NCBI RefSeq assembly: GCF_008086345.1 | Contig: NZ_CP043006.1 | Location: 3,222,032 to 3,286,031, forward strand | Length of the DNA: 64,000 nucleotides | Reading direction: 5' to 3' | DNA from: Chitinophaga sp. XS-30 | GTDB taxonomy: Bacteria > Bacteroidota > Bacteroidia > Chitinophagales > Chitinophagaceae | Shown here: piece after piece, positions 8,001-17,869 of the stretch | How positions within the stretch are numbered: the stretch's first letter is position 1 | Layout: each line of letters opens with the position of its first letter | The notes under the pieces: model-generated | Databases searched by the model: none | Told to the model about the DNA's origin: nothing | Seen by the model: only the letters and a program-made list of their open reading frames with translations | Translations under genes and position numbers: made by a program

Positions 8001-10106
8001 GTGAAGTATTTTCCAGAGTCGGCGCCGGTGCAGTTGGAGTTTGACAAGGTTAAGGGATTATTGCAGGAGCATTGTAAAACGGAACTGGGCAAGCAAATGG
8101 CCGTAGAACTGCGACTGCATACCCATATTGATTATGTGAGAACAGCCTTGCAGCAGGCGCATGAATACAAACAGCTGGTGCTGCTGCAACAGCATTTCCC
8201 TAATGACTATGTGCTCAATCTGAAGAAAGAGCTGCGCCTGCTGGAAATTCAGGGCTCCGTGCTGGCAGGTGATCAGTTTATGCAGCTCCGCAAGCTGGCG
8301 GACAGCATGCACAGCATAGTACGTTTTTTTGATGCCGACAGGAGAGAGACCTATGCAGGATTATATGAGGTCATCTCCAAAACATATTACGAAAAGAAGA
8401 TCGTTTCACTGATAGATGAAGTGCTGGATGAAACGGGGCAGGTGCGGGACAATGCCACTCCTGAACTGGCGAAGATCAGGATGTCCCTCTTCCGCCGGCG
8501 TTCAGACCTGCGGAAGGTATTTGACCGCATTCTCGGCAAATTGCAGAAACAGGGTTACCTGGCAGATATAGAGGAGAGTTTTCTCAACGGGCGCAGGGTA
8601 GTGGCTATTTTTGCCGAACAGAAGCGTATGGTGAAGGGGATACTGCATGGCGAGTCGGATACCCGCCGCACAGCGTTCCTCGAACCGGAAGAGACCATTC
8701 AGCTGAACAATGAAGTGTTCTCGCTGGAAAGGGAAGAACAAAGGGAAGTGTACAGGATACTGCGTACCCTCACCGCACAGCTGCAGCAATATCAGCCTTT
8801 GCTGCAGGGGTATCACGATATCCTGGGCATCTATGATTTCATCCGGGCCAAAGCCCGGCTTGCCCTGGACATCGACGGGAATTATCCCATGCTGATGCCG
8901 CATGCGCAGGTGCATCTGGTAGAGGCCTATCACCCCCTGCTGTTGCTGTATAACCGCAAACAGGGGAAGCCTACCATACCTGTTAACATGTCGCTGGACA
9001 AGGACCATCATATCCTTGTGATCAGCGGCCCGAATGCGGGGGGCAAAACGGTGACGCTGAAAACGGTGGGCCTGATACAGCTTATGCTGCAGGCCGGCCT
9101 GCTGGTGCCGGTGCATCCCACCAGCCAGTTGGGTATTTTCCGGCAGCTGATGATCCACATCGGGGACACGCAGAGCCTGGAATTTGAATTGAGCACCTAC
9201 AGTTCGCACCTGAAGAATATGAAGCACTTCATGGAGAACGCCAACGGAAAAACGCTGTTCTTCATAGACGAACTGGGCAGCGGCTCCGATCCCAACCTGG
9301 GCGGCGCTTTTGCAGAGGTGATCATGGAGGAGCTGGCCAGGAAACATGCCTTCGGCATCGTGACCACCCACTACCTTAACCTGAAGATCATGGCAGGCAA
9401 GGTGAAGGGGATACTCAACGCTGCTATGGCCTTTGATGAAGAGCATCTGCAGCCGATGTACAGGCTCATCATCGGAAAACCGGGCAGTTCCTATACGTTT
9501 TCCATCGCGCAGCGCATCGGGCTGGACCCGTCGCTGATCAGCCGCGCCAGGAAACTGGTGGATGAAGGGCACTTCCGGCTGGACAAGCTGCTGAACAAAG
9601 CGGAGCAGGACCTGCAAAAGGTGGAAAGCAAAGAAAGGGAGCTGCAGAAGTTGCTGAAAGAGAACGAGAAGCTTAAAAAGGAATACGAGATACTGGCAGA
9701 CAAGGAGCGGGTGCAGCAACAGCATAATATCCTGAAGCTGCAGAACAAGATACGCGAGGAAGAGATCCAGTACCTGAAAGATATGGAGCGCAAGCTGAAA
9801 CAGATCGTTGTGGAATGGAAACGCACGGACGACAAGCAGAAAGTGATCAGGCAGGCGGAAGCGCTGCTTTTCAGCAAGAAGACGAAGGCCGCCAATGAAA
9901 AGATCCAGCGGAAAGTGCAGGACAAGTTCGAGGAATTAAACGGAGATATCAAAACGGGAGACAAGGTGAAGATAAGGACCAATAGCCAGGTGGGGAAGGT
10001 GACAGAGCTGCGCAACAAAAACGCCATCGTGCAGGTAGGGAATATTCCCATCACGGTAAAGATAAATGACCTGGTATTGGTCAGGGAAAAACAAAAGGTG
10101 GAATAA
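8001..10106 (+). CDS. MutS2-like DNA-binding ATPase lacking the Smr domain
   Basis: MutS-family ATPase of the MutS2 branch, which acts on recombination intermediates or stalled ribosomes rather than mismatches. The start is GTG at 8001 because an in-frame TAG sits at 7995. The clamp/lever helices are followed by Walker A (GPNAGGKT, about residues 342-349), Walker B (FFIDELGSGSDP, about 419-430) and a long charged coiled coil (about 520-640). The C-terminus is a KOW-like beta segment (GDKVKIRTNSQVGKV), after which the protein stops at residue 701. Canonical MutS2 continues into an Smr nuclease domain, which is absent here. Confidence 0.9.
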   Translation: MKYFPESAPVQLEFDKVKGLLQEHCKTELGKQMAVELRLHTHIDYVRTALQQAHEYKQLVLLQQHFPNDYVLNLKKELRLLEIQGSVLAGDQFMQLRKLADSMHSIVRFFDADRRETYAGLYEVISKTYYEKKIVSLIDEVLDETGQVRDNATPELAKIRMSLFRRRSDLRKVFDRILGKLQKQGYLADIEESFLNGRRVVAIFAEQKRMVKGILHGESDTRRTAFLEPEETIQLNNEVFSLEREEQREVYRILRTLTAQLQQYQPLLQGYHDILGIYDFIRAKARLALDIDGNYPMLMPHAQVHLVEAYHPLLLLYNRKQGKPTIPVNMSLDKDHHILVISGPNAGGKTVTLKTVGLIQLMLQAGLLVPVHPTSQLGIFRQLMIHIGDTQSLEFELSTYSSHLKNMKHFMENANGKTLFFIDELGSGSDPNLGGAFAEVIMEELARKHAFGIVTTHYLNLKIMAGKVKGILNAAMAFDEEHLQPMYRLIIGKPGSSYTFSIAQRIGLDPSLISRARKLVDEGHFRLDKLLNKAEQDLQKVESKERELQKLLKENEKLKKEYEILADKERVQQQHNILKLQNKIREEEIQYLKDMERKLKQIVVEWKRTDDKQKVIRQAEALLFSKKTKAANEKIQRKVQDKFEELNGDIKTGDKVKIRTNSQVGKVTELRNKNAIVQVGNIPITVKINDLVLVREKQKVE

Positions 10107-10140
10107 ACACCGAACCATTTAACCTGAAAATTCTCATCTC

Positions 10141-11028
10141 ATGCAACTGACAAAGCATAATCATATACCGCTCATCAGTATCGGGGATTCGGAGAGTATT
10201 ACCGAAGGGTCCCAGTTCATGATCCAGCTCATGCAGCTGCGTGATGTGGACTGGGAGGGATTTGACATGCCCCACCGCCACGACGGATATAATATTAATG
10301 TACTGCTGAAGGGCTCCGTGACCGAATATATCGATTTCGAGAAACATACCGTTCACGCGCCGGCCATCATCATGCTGGAGCCGGACCAGATACATCAGCA
10401 CGATATGAGTTCCGATGCGGAGGTGCTGGTGCTGTATTTCACGCGTGACTTTCTCATTACCGAAACGCTCGGGGTACTCAGCTGCTGGCAATGCATATTC
10501 AAGGATAATATTGTTCATCTCGATGAAAGTCAGCTGCAGGAAGTATTGTCCTTTGCGCGCATCCTGCTGCAGGAATACCGGAATGACAAGCCGCGGAAAG
10601 AAGCCGTGATCCGGAATGTGCTGAGTGCTTTTATCATTGCTTGCGGGCGTATTGCCCGGCCGGAGGACGAAGAGGATTTCCACGCGGATATTTCCATCAA
10701 CGGGCTCGGTATCCAGTTCAAGATACTGGTAGACCAGCATTTCAAGGAAAAAGTACAGGTATCGGACTACGCGGAAATGCTGCACGTCACCCCGGGGCAC
10801 CTGAATGATACGGTAAAAAACACCATCGGGCGCAGCGCCAAGCAGATCATCGATGCCAAGCGCATTATGGAAGCAAAGCGCCTGCTGTTCTGGCAAAGGC
10901 TGTCTGTAAAGCAGATAGCGGGAGAATTGAACTTTGATGACGATGCCTATTTCTCCCGGTTCTTTAAAAAACATACGGGGCTTTCACCGGCCGTTTTTCA
11001 GAAGACTATCCGTGAAAAGTACAACTAA
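10141..11028 (+). CDS. AraC family transcriptional regulator
   Basis: Transcription factor with an N-terminal cupin sensor ('MPHRHDGYNINVLLKGSV') and a C-terminal double helix-turn-helix ('QIAGELNFDDDAYFSRFFKKHTGLSPAVFQK'), the AraC/XylS signature. 295 aa. It sits immediately before, and in the same direction as, the RND efflux operon, so it may control it, though 460 bases intervene. The ligand is unknown. Confidence 0.9.
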   Translation: MQLTKHNHIPLISIGDSESITEGSQFMIQLMQLRDVDWEGFDMPHRHDGYNINVLLKGSVTEYIDFEKHTVHAPAIIMLEPDQIHQHDMSSDAEVLVLYFTRDFLITETLGVLSCWQCIFKDNIVHLDESQLQEVLSFARILLQEYRNDKPRKEAVIRNVLSAFIIACGRIARPEDEEDFHADISINGLGIQFKILVDQHFKEKVQVSDYAEMLHVTPGHLNDTVKNTIGRSAKQIIDAKRIMEAKRLLFWQRLSVKQIAGELNFDDDAYFSRFFKKHTGLSPAVFQKTIREKYN

Positions 11029-11056
11029 ACCCCCGATTTGGTATATACATGATATA

Positions 11057-11076
11057 GTTTAAACTTACTACATTTG
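11057..11076 (+). promoter_or_regulatory. Candidate promoter with GTTTAAAC palindrome upstream of the efflux operon
   Basis: TACATTTG at 11069-11076 matches the Bacteroidota -7 box TAnnTTTG. A perfect 8-bp palindrome GTTTAAAC (11057-11064) sits just upstream of the box, where an activator or repressor could bind. No clear -33 TTG is seen. The remaining 11077-11488 holds no convincing gene; it would be a leader of about 410 bases for the efflux genes. Confidence 0.4.
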
Positions 11077-11488
11077 CAGAGTCAATTAGCCGCATCAATA
11101 CTTTAGGATCATGAAAATGTAATCAATCCATAATCAGTGTAAGCTTTTTTTATGACAGCAGTAACAAAAAGCTAACCTCAAACGATTATGGATATACTGC
11201 TAGCCCAGGCAGTTGTTTAGTCTTCCTTTTTTCACACCATGTTTTGAATACACAGGCACTTCCATGCCCGTATGTTCCGCTATGTTAATTGCTTTTTTGT
11301 ACAAAAGAAGCGGTAGGCATACACGGTGCATAAGATCCGGCGAAATGGAAGCAGTCAACGATGAACTTTGAAACACCAGCAAGCTACGGCATGCCAGGCA
11401 TTGATCCGCCAACACGGATATGTTCAACAGCATGCCGGCTTTAGCCGCTTGAACCGAACTCATGTTAAATTCTATAACCTAATAACAC

Positions 11489-12670
11489 ATGGAACTATCA
11501 CAAAAAAGAATGATCACACACAAGCCACTCAGTTACTTGCCCGGCATCCTGGCGTTGGCTGTATTCCTATATAGCTGCTCGTCCCCCCAGGCAGGTGCGC
11601 CCCCGCAAGGCCCTCCGCAGTTGCCGGTGATGGCAGTTGTATCGGCCCCGGCTACTACTTACCTGGAATTTCCCGCTTCGCTGGAAGGAAAGGTGAATGT
11701 AGACGTGCGCCCGCAGGTATCCGGCTATCTGGAAAAGATATTTGTAGATGAAGGCGCTTATGTAAAAGCAGGGCAGCCTTTGTTTAAAATAGACCCGAAA
11801 GTATATGCGGAACAACTGAACGGCGCCAGCTCCAACCAGCTTGCTGCACAGGCTAACGTTGAAAAGGCGCAGGTTGAAGTGGACCGTCTGTCTCCCCTGG
11901 TTGCCAGCAACGTGGTCTCTGACGTGCAGTTGAAAACGGCAAAGGCAAACCTGGAGGTAGCGAAGGCTGCTTTAGCCCAGGCCAGGGCCGCAGTAGGCAG
12001 CGCACGGATCAATGTAGGCTATACCCTGGTCACTGCGCCGGTGAGCGGTTACATAGGAAGGATTCCTTATAAAGTAGGCGCCCTTGTAAGCAACATCGAC
12101 GCCCAGCCCCTCACCGTGCTTTCCGATGTACATGAAATGTACGCTTACTTTTCAATGAGCGAAACGGACTTCATCACATTCAAGAACAACTTTCCAGGCA
12201 AGACGCTTGAAGAGAAGCTGAAGAATACACCTCCTGTTGAGTTGATACTGGCAGATAACAGCACGTTCGCCCAGAAAGGAAAAATAGGAATGATAGAGGG
12301 GCAATTCGATAAAACAACCGGCGCCATCACTTTCCGGGCCACCTTCCCCAATGCCGGCGGCGTACTGCGTACGGGCAACACTGGCAGGGTAAGGTTCGCA
12401 CAGGAAGTTCCTGATGCTATTACGATACCGCAGGGCGCCACATTCGAGATTCAGGACAAAGTATTGGTATATACTGTGGCTGATAGCAATAAAGTAGCCA
12501 GCAGACCCATCAGCATCGCCGGAAAAACTGCCAATCTTTATTTTGTAAGCGGCGGGCTGAAAGCAGGAGAAAGGATCGTTTTGTCCGGAACAGCCAATTT
12601 AATGGATGGGGCTGTCATCATACCGCTGCCGGTATCTGCGGATAGTGTGCTCCAGTCAAGACCGTTGTAA
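11489..12670 (+). CDS. RND efflux periplasmic adaptor (membrane fusion) lipoprotein
   Basis: Periplasmic adaptor linking an RND pump to its outer-membrane channel. Signal peptide with lipobox (LYSC) near residue 31. The biotinyl/lipoyl-like halves (VRPQVSGYLEKIFVDEGAYVKAGQPLFKID and VTAPVSGYIGRIPYKVGALV) flank a helical hairpin (about residues 110-170), followed by a beta barrel and a membrane-proximal domain. 393 aa, AcrA/MexA-like. An ATG at 11510 is an alternative start. First gene of the three-gene efflux operon. Confidence 0.93.
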   Translation: MELSQKRMITHKPLSYLPGILALAVFLYSCSSPQAGAPPQGPPQLPVMAVVSAPATTYLEFPASLEGKVNVDVRPQVSGYLEKIFVDEGAYVKAGQPLFKIDPKVYAEQLNGASSNQLAAQANVEKAQVEVDRLSPLVASNVVSDVQLKTAKANLEVAKAALAQARAAVGSARINVGYTLVTAPVSGYIGRIPYKVGALVSNIDAQPLTVLSDVHEMYAYFSMSETDFITFKNNFPGKTLEEKLKNTPPVELILADNSTFAQKGKIGMIEGQFDKTTGAITFRATFPNAGGVLRTGNTGRVRFAQEVPDAITIPQGATFEIQDKVLVYTVADSNKVASRPISIAGKTANLYFVSGGLKAGERIVLSGTANLMDGAVIIPLPVSADSVLQSRPL

Positions 12671-12746
12671 GTAACAAGCGATACTTTAATTGTAAAGTGT
12701 CACATGCAAAATCAATTTTGCTTACGATCTAAAAAGTGAATTTATC

Positions 12747-15700
12747 ATGTTAAGAAGATTTATATTAAGGCCGGTCCTTTCTACGGTAGTGTCCATAATT
12801 CTACTATTATTGGGCATCATATCATATTTTGCCCTGCCTGTTACGTTGTTTCCCGACATCGCGCCGCCCAGTGTGACGGTGACGGCTGTCTACCCCGGGG
12901 CCAACGCCGAAGTAGTGGCCCGTTCCGTGGCTAACCCGATAGAGGAAGCGGTGAACGGTGTGGAGAACATGACCTACATGACCTCCAACTCCAATAACGA
13001 TGGCAGTATGGTTTTGACGGTCTTTTTCAAACAGGGGACCGATCCGGATATCGCTGCCGTGAACGTGCAGAACAGGGTATCCAAAGCCACCAGCCAGTTG
13101 CCCGCAGAAGTGGTAACGGCGGGTATCAGCACGCAGAAAGTGCAGAACGGTTTCATCATGTTTATGGGATTGTATAGCGAAAACCCTGAAGAATACGATG
13201 AAAAGTTTCTGCAAAACTATATCAAGATCAACCTGATTCCGCAGATCCAACGTGTACCCGGCGTAGCCCAGGCGCAGATTTTTGGCGCCAAAGACTATTC
13301 CATGCGTGTCTGGTTAAAGCCTGATCGCCTTGCAGCGAATAACCTTTCTCCGCAGGATGTATTGAACGCGATCAGGGATCAGAACATAGAATCCGCCCCG
13401 GGCCGTTTGGGCGAAAGCAGTACGGAGACCTTTGAGTTTATATTAAAATACAAAGGTAAGCTGAGCCTGAATGAAGACTATGAGAATATTGTGATAAGGG
13501 CCAACAGCGATGGCGCCATGCTTCGCTTGAAAGACGTGGCCCGTATAGAATTCGGGTCGCTCAACTACGGAGCCAACAACCTGCTGGATGGCAAGCCGGC
13601 CGCAGGCTTTGCCATCATTCAGACGGCCGGCTCCAACGCTAATGAGATCCTTGATAACATCGAGCATCTGCTGGTGGATTTTACCGCCTCTCTCCCTACC
13701 GGTGTGAAGACGGAGGTGATGTACAATGCCAAGGACTTCCTGGACGCCTCCATACACCAGGTCCGTGAAACGCTCGTGATCGCATTTTTGCTGGTGTTCC
13801 TTGTGGTGTACATATTCCTGCAGGATTTCCGTTCTACGTTGATCCCTGCTATCGCGGTGCCGGTGGCCATTTTAGGCACATTCTTCTTCCTGCAGCTGTT
13901 TGGTTTCAGCATCAACCTGCTAACCCTGTTCGCCCTGGTGCTGGCAATCGGTATTGTGGTGGATGATGCGATAGTGGTGGTGGAAGCGGTGCACGCCAAA
14001 ATGGAACAAACGCGATGGCCGGCAAGAAAAGCTACCCTGAAGTCGATGGATGAAATATCAGGAGCTGTTATTTCTATTACCCTGGTGATGATGGCGGTAT
14101 TTATACCCGTTGGTTTTATGGAGGGCCCCGCAGGTGTGTTCTACAGACAGTTTGCATTTACGCTGGCCATTGCTATCATGATCTCGGCGATCAATGCATT
14201 GACCCTGAGCCCCGCGCTGTGTGCCTTGTTCCTGAAACAGGAAGAGGGGGAACATGGTGTGAAGACGGGATTCGGAAGCCGCTTCTTTAATGCCTTTAAC
14301 GCCGGTTTCCGCTCTATGACGAACCGGTATATCAAGAGCCTTAATTTCCTGATCCGCCGTAAGGCGATTGCCATAGGTCTCCTGGTAGTAGTAACGATCG
14401 GTGCTTTTTTACTGGCCAGAACAACGCCTACCGGGTTTATTCCCACGGAAGACCAGGGCTTCGTATTGTATGCCCTGAACACCCCCCCGGGCAGCTCAAT
14501 GGACAGAACGCATCAGTCTACCAAAAAAATAGACGAGACGCTTCGCCAATTCCCTTCGGTGAAACATACCTGGACGGTGGACGGTTTTAACTTCATCAGC
14601 AATGCCGCCGCATCTCCTTATGCCGCAGGGTTCATACGCCTGAAAGACAAAGGCGAAAGAGGTGAGGTGGAGAACATTGACCAGATCACCGGAATGATGT
14701 ACGGGCCCGCGAGCGAGATGAAAGATGCCAGCGCCTTCTTCTTTAACTTCCCAACGGTGCAGGGCTTTGGTAACGTGAGCGGTTTTGAGTTCATGTTGCA
14801 GGATAAGCTGGGGCGTCCGCTGGACCAGCTGGGTAATAATGCCTGGGCTTTTATCGGCGCTTTAATGCAAAGAAAAGAGATTGGTGCGGCCTTCACCACC
14901 TTCTCCGCCAACAACCCGCAATACCAGGTGCAAGTAGATAATCTCAAGGCCAAACAATTAGGCGTATCCGTTAGCGACCTGATGCAGACTTTGCAGATAT
15001 ATTACGGCAGCAGTTATGTTTCGGATTTCAACCGTTTTGGAAAGTACTATCGTGTTGTAGCGCAGGCTGATGTACCCTATCGTACGGATATTCACTCGCT
15101 CGATGGTATTTATGTGAAGAATAGCCAAGGTGAGATGGTGCCGGCAAAATCAATGGTGACGCTCAAGCGTGTGTACGGCCCGGAAACGGTGACCCGCAAC
15201 AACATGTTCAATGCCGTTACCATCAATGGTACTCCCAAACCGGGTTATAGTACGGGCGATGCCATCAAAGCCATTGAGGAGACCGCGAAAGAGGCGTTGC
15301 CGCATGGATACGGGTATGAATGGACCGGAGCGACCCGAGAAGAGATCAACGCCGGCGGCCAGCAGATCTACATCTTCCTGCTCAGTATCTTGTTCGTGTA
15401 CTTCCTGCTGGCAGCGCAATACGAAAGCTATGTATTGCCGCTTGCTGTTATCCTGACCATCCCTACAGGTATCCTGGGTGTATTTGCCTTCATCGGTTTT
15501 GCCGGTCTGGACAATAATATCTATGTACAGATTGGTATGATCATGTTGATCGGCTTGCTTGCGAAGAACGCCATCCTGATAGTGGAATTTGCCGTGCAGC
15601 GGCGACGCAACGGTATGGGCCTGCTTGAATCGGCTCTGGCCGGGGCAAGAGCCAGGCTGCGCCCCATCCTGATGACTTCATTCGCCTTTATCGTAGGGCT

Positions 15701-15932
15701 GATACCCCTGGTATTTGTGCAGAAAGGGTCCGCGGTGGGTAACCATTCAATTGGTTATAGCGCTATCGGCGGCATGTTAACCGGTGTGATACTAGGCATA
15801 TTTATTATTCCTGTGCTGTATGTTATATTCCAGTTCTTGCAGGAAAAAATAACCGGACGTCCCGGTTTAAGGGTTTATGAAGAAGAGATGGAAGGGGAAA
15901 CGGAAAAAGAGTTGGAAGAAGCAACTGTATAA
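12747..15932 (+). CDS. RND multidrug efflux permease (HAE1/AcrB family)
   Basis: Inner-membrane proton/drug antiporter, 1061 aa, the usual AcrB size with twelve predicted membrane helices and two large periplasmic loops. Key motifs: the N-terminal 'RPVLSTVVSIILLLLG' helix, 'LFPDIAPPSVTVTAVYPGA', the TM4 acidic pair in 'IGIVVDDAIVVVE' (proton relay), and the TM10-12 region 'GLLAKNAILIVEFA'. The acidic C-terminal tail (EEEMEGETEKELEEATV) is cytosolic. It is followed 15 bases later by the outer-membrane factor. The substrate range cannot be predicted. Confidence 0.96.
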   Translation: MLRRFILRPVLSTVVSIILLLLGIISYFALPVTLFPDIAPPSVTVTAVYPGANAEVVARSVANPIEEAVNGVENMTYMTSNSNNDGSMVLTVFFKQGTDPDIAAVNVQNRVSKATSQLPAEVVTAGISTQKVQNGFIMFMGLYSENPEEYDEKFLQNYIKINLIPQIQRVPGVAQAQIFGAKDYSMRVWLKPDRLAANNLSPQDVLNAIRDQNIESAPGRLGESSTETFEFILKYKGKLSLNEDYENIVIRANSDGAMLRLKDVARIEFGSLNYGANNLLDGKPAAGFAIIQTAGSNANEILDNIEHLLVDFTASLPTGVKTEVMYNAKDFLDASIHQVRETLVIAFLLVFLVVYIFLQDFRSTLIPAIAVPVAILGTFFFLQLFGFSINLLTLFALVLAIGIVVDDAIVVVEAVHAKMEQTRWPARKATLKSMDEISGAVISITLVMMAVFIPVGFMEGPAGVFYRQFAFTLAIAIMISAINALTLSPALCALFLKQEEGEHGVKTGFGSRFFNAFNAGFRSMTNRYIKSLNFLIRRKAIAIGLLVVVTIGAFLLARTTPTGFIPTEDQGFVLYALNTPPGSSMDRTHQSTKKIDETLRQFPSVKHTWTVDGFNFISNAAASPYAAGFIRLKDKGERGEVENIDQITGMMYGPASEMKDASAFFFNFPTVQGFGNVSGFEFMLQDKLGRPLDQLGNNAWAFIGALMQRKEIGAAFTTFSANNPQYQVQVDNLKAKQLGVSVSDLMQTLQIYYGSSYVSDFNRFGKYYRVVAQADVPYRTDIHSLDGIYVKNSQGEMVPAKSMVTLKRVYGPETVTRNNMFNAVTINGTPKPGYSTGDAIKAIEETAKEALPHGYGYEWTGATREEINAGGQQIYIFLLSILFVYFLLAAQYESYVLPLAVILTIPTGILGVFAFIGFAGLDNNIYVQIGMIMLIGLLAKNAILIVEFAVQRRRNGMGLLESALAGARARLRPILMTSFAFIVGLIPLVFVQKGSAVGNHSIGYSAIGGMLTGVILGIFIIPVLYVIFQFLQEKITGRPGLRVYEEEMEGETEKELEEATV

Positions 15933-15947
15933 AGTAAATCAAGGATC

Positions 15948-17357
15948 ATGACGCAATATTCAAAATATTTAATAGTTATACTGGCAGCCGCTTCCTTTGC
16001 CGCATGCAAGGTGGGTAAGGACTTTCAGCGGCCGGAAGTAGCGCTGCCATCACAATTCGGTAATACGGCCGCAACAGACAGCACCGTGGCCAAAGCCTCC
16101 TGGAAACAGTTTTTTCCTGATCCGGCTTTGCAACAGCTGATCTCCGAAGCGCTGGCCGGCAACTTTGACCTGCAAATAGCGCTGAAACGCATAGAAACGG
16201 CTTCCGCCTATGTAAAACAGGCGAAAGCAGCCCTGCTGCCCTCCGTGACAGCCAATGCCACAGCCAATACCAATATCCCCTCCAAGAACAGTCTGAACGG
16301 CCTGAGCCTGAATGAGTTCCTGGGTACCAGTCATATCGAGGACTACACGCTTGGTGTGGGCCTCTCCTGGGAGATCGATATATGGGGAAAGATACGGCGC
16401 CAGAAAGAAGCAGCACTGGCCGCTTACCTGCAAACCTTTGAAGCTGCCAAGGCGGTGCAGACCGGGATCGTGGCCAATGTAGCGAACAGCTATTTCAATC
16501 TGCTGATGCTGGATGCCCAGCTGCAGATAGCCCGGCGCAATGCCTCCCTCAGCGATACCATCGTACAGATGATCCGCATGCAGAAAGCTGCCGGGGAAGT
16601 AACCGAGCTGGCTGTACAGCAGGCCGTGGCGCAACGTCAGACCGCAGAGCTGCTGATTCCGCAGCTGGAGCAGGCGGCCGCTATCCAGGAGAATGCCATC
16701 CGCATTCTCACCGGCCAGCTGCCGGGGACGGTTACACGGAACACTACGCTGGACCGCTTTCCGTTGTGGGACAGTCTCCATACCGGCGTACCTGCGGAAG
16801 TGATCGGTAACCGCCCGGATGTGAAAGCCTCCGAGCTGAGCCTGAAAGCCGCCAATGCCAATGTGGGCGTGGCTCAGGGTAGCATGTACCCGGCGTTGAG
16901 CCTCACGGCAAACGGAGGACTGAACGCTTACGAGATAGGGAAGTGGTTCTCCATGCCCAACTCTCTGTTCGGTACCGTGGCCGGGAACATCGCCCAGCCC
17001 GTATTTCAGCAGCGCCGGCTCAGAACGCAGCTGGAAGTATCGAAAGTGGAACGGGAGCAGGCCGTGATTTCCTTCCGCCAGGCAGTCACCACCGCCGTAC
17101 GCGAAGTCTCCGATGCGCTCATTCAGCTGGAAAAGCTGCAGGAACAGCAGGAGATCGCCGCATCAAGATTGCAAACCACACAACAGGCCGTGGGTAATGC
17201 CCGTCTGCTGTTCCGCAGCGGCCTGGCCAATTACCTGGAAGTCATCTCCGCGCAGAGCAACAGCCTGCAGGCTGAACTGACCCAGGTAGATATCCGCCGC
17301 CAGCGGCTGACAGCCATGGTGGACCTTTACCGTTCACTCGGCGGCGGTTATCAATAA
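15948..17357 (+). CDS. RND efflux outer-membrane channel lipoprotein (NodT/OprM family)
   Basis: TolC-like outer-membrane factor completing the pump. Signal peptide with lipobox (AAC, Cys20). Two repeats of the OEP helical hairpin domain are seen, with typical 'SYFNLLMLDAQLQIARRN' and 'NRPDVKASELSLKAANANVGVAQGSMYP' segments; C-terminal 'GLANYLEVISAQ' is also family-typical. 469 aa. It ends the operon, and a strong terminator lies about 125 bases downstream. Confidence 0.94.
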   Translation: MTQYSKYLIVILAAASFAACKVGKDFQRPEVALPSQFGNTAATDSTVAKASWKQFFPDPALQQLISEALAGNFDLQIALKRIETASAYVKQAKAALLPSVTANATANTNIPSKNSLNGLSLNEFLGTSHIEDYTLGVGLSWEIDIWGKIRRQKEAALAAYLQTFEAAKAVQTGIVANVANSYFNLLMLDAQLQIARRNASLSDTIVQMIRMQKAAGEVTELAVQQAVAQRQTAELLIPQLEQAAAIQENAIRILTGQLPGTVTRNTTLDRFPLWDSLHTGVPAEVIGNRPDVKASELSLKAANANVGVAQGSMYPALSLTANGGLNAYEIGKWFSMPNSLFGTVAGNIAQPVFQQRRLRTQLEVSKVEREQAVISFRQAVTTAVREVSDALIQLEKLQEQQEIAASRLQTTQQAVGNARLLFRSGLANYLEVISAQSNSLQAELTQVDIRRQRLTAMVDLYRSLGGGYQ

Positions 17358-17483
17358 AGAAAAGGGAATTGATGACAGGTGATAGTTGTATGTTTTTAGG
17401 AAACAACAGACAGGTTTACTGAAGAATGCAGGCAGCAACTGTCATCTGTCAACATTGACCTTTCTTCATGAACATCAGGTTTG

Positions 17484-17525
17484 AACCGGTAAACTTAGCC
17501 AGCAAGGCGGTTTACCGGTTTTTTT
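17484..17525 (+). terminator. Terminator downstream of the RND efflux operon
   Basis: Perfect 11-bp stem AACCGGTAAAC/GTTTACCGGTT (17484-17494, 17510-17520) with a 15-base loop, running into a T tract. The rest of 17358-17724 shows no gene. Confidence 0.8.
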
Positions 17526-17712
17526 ATGCCCCGGTGAGAGAGGGGGAATACGGGTCGTTCAGGAGGCAGGGTACTTTGCCCGCCGGCCTTTATTGAGGCA
17601 GTGCAGGTATGCTTTGAGCGTGTAGCCTTGACTGAAATGCTTTACCGGTAAGGATTACAGGATTTTTCAAAAACGGAAGCAAAAAATATTTTTTTTAATT
17701 CGACCGGATTTA

Positions 17713-17720
17713 TACTTTTG
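17713..17720 (+). promoter_or_regulatory. -7 box of the tRNA-Ser promoter
   Basis: TACTTTTG matches TAnnTTTG and ends 4 bases before the mature tRNA 5' end. The upstream tract is A/T-rich without a clear -33 TTG. Confidence 0.55.
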
Positions 17721-17724
17721 CGGC

Positions 17725-17809
17725 GGAGGAATGGCAGAGCGGTCGATTGCGGCAGTCTTGAAAACTGTTGACTGTAACAGGTCCGGGGGTTCGAATCCCT
17801 CTTCCTCCG
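17725..17809 (+). tRNA. tRNA-Ser (anticodon UGA)
   Basis: The 7-bp acceptor stem GGAGGAA (17725-17731) pairs with TTCCTCC (17802-17808), with discriminator G. The anticodon loop reads CT-TGA-AA in the context GCAGTCTTGAAAACTG. A long variable arm and the TpsiC arm with GGTTCGAATCC follow. The 85-base length with a long variable arm is typical of class II tRNA-Ser. CCA is not encoded. It marks the left edge of the AT-rich island. Confidence 0.96.
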
Positions 17810-17821
17810 CAAGACGAAATT

Positions 17822-17869
17822 AAAGAGGTCGTCTCCTATGTTTGTGAGAAACATGGAGACGGCCTCTTT
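17822..17869 (+). terminator. Terminator of the tRNA-Ser transcript
   Basis: A long hairpin pairs AAAGAGGTCGTCTCC (17822-17836) with GGAGACGGCCTCTTT (17855-17869, one G-U pair); the inner ATGTTT/AAACAT extends it. GTACGTTTTT follows. From 17870 to 18142 no gene is seen. Confidence 0.8.

Noticed and set aside
8502..9725. 407-codon minus-strand frame inside the MutS2-like gene
   Set aside because: Antisense shadow rich in Gln/Leu/His, no recognisable protein.
11200..11463. 87-codon minus-strand frame between the AraC gene and the efflux operon
   Set aside because: No signal, domain or coding pattern; opposite in direction to the flanking genes.
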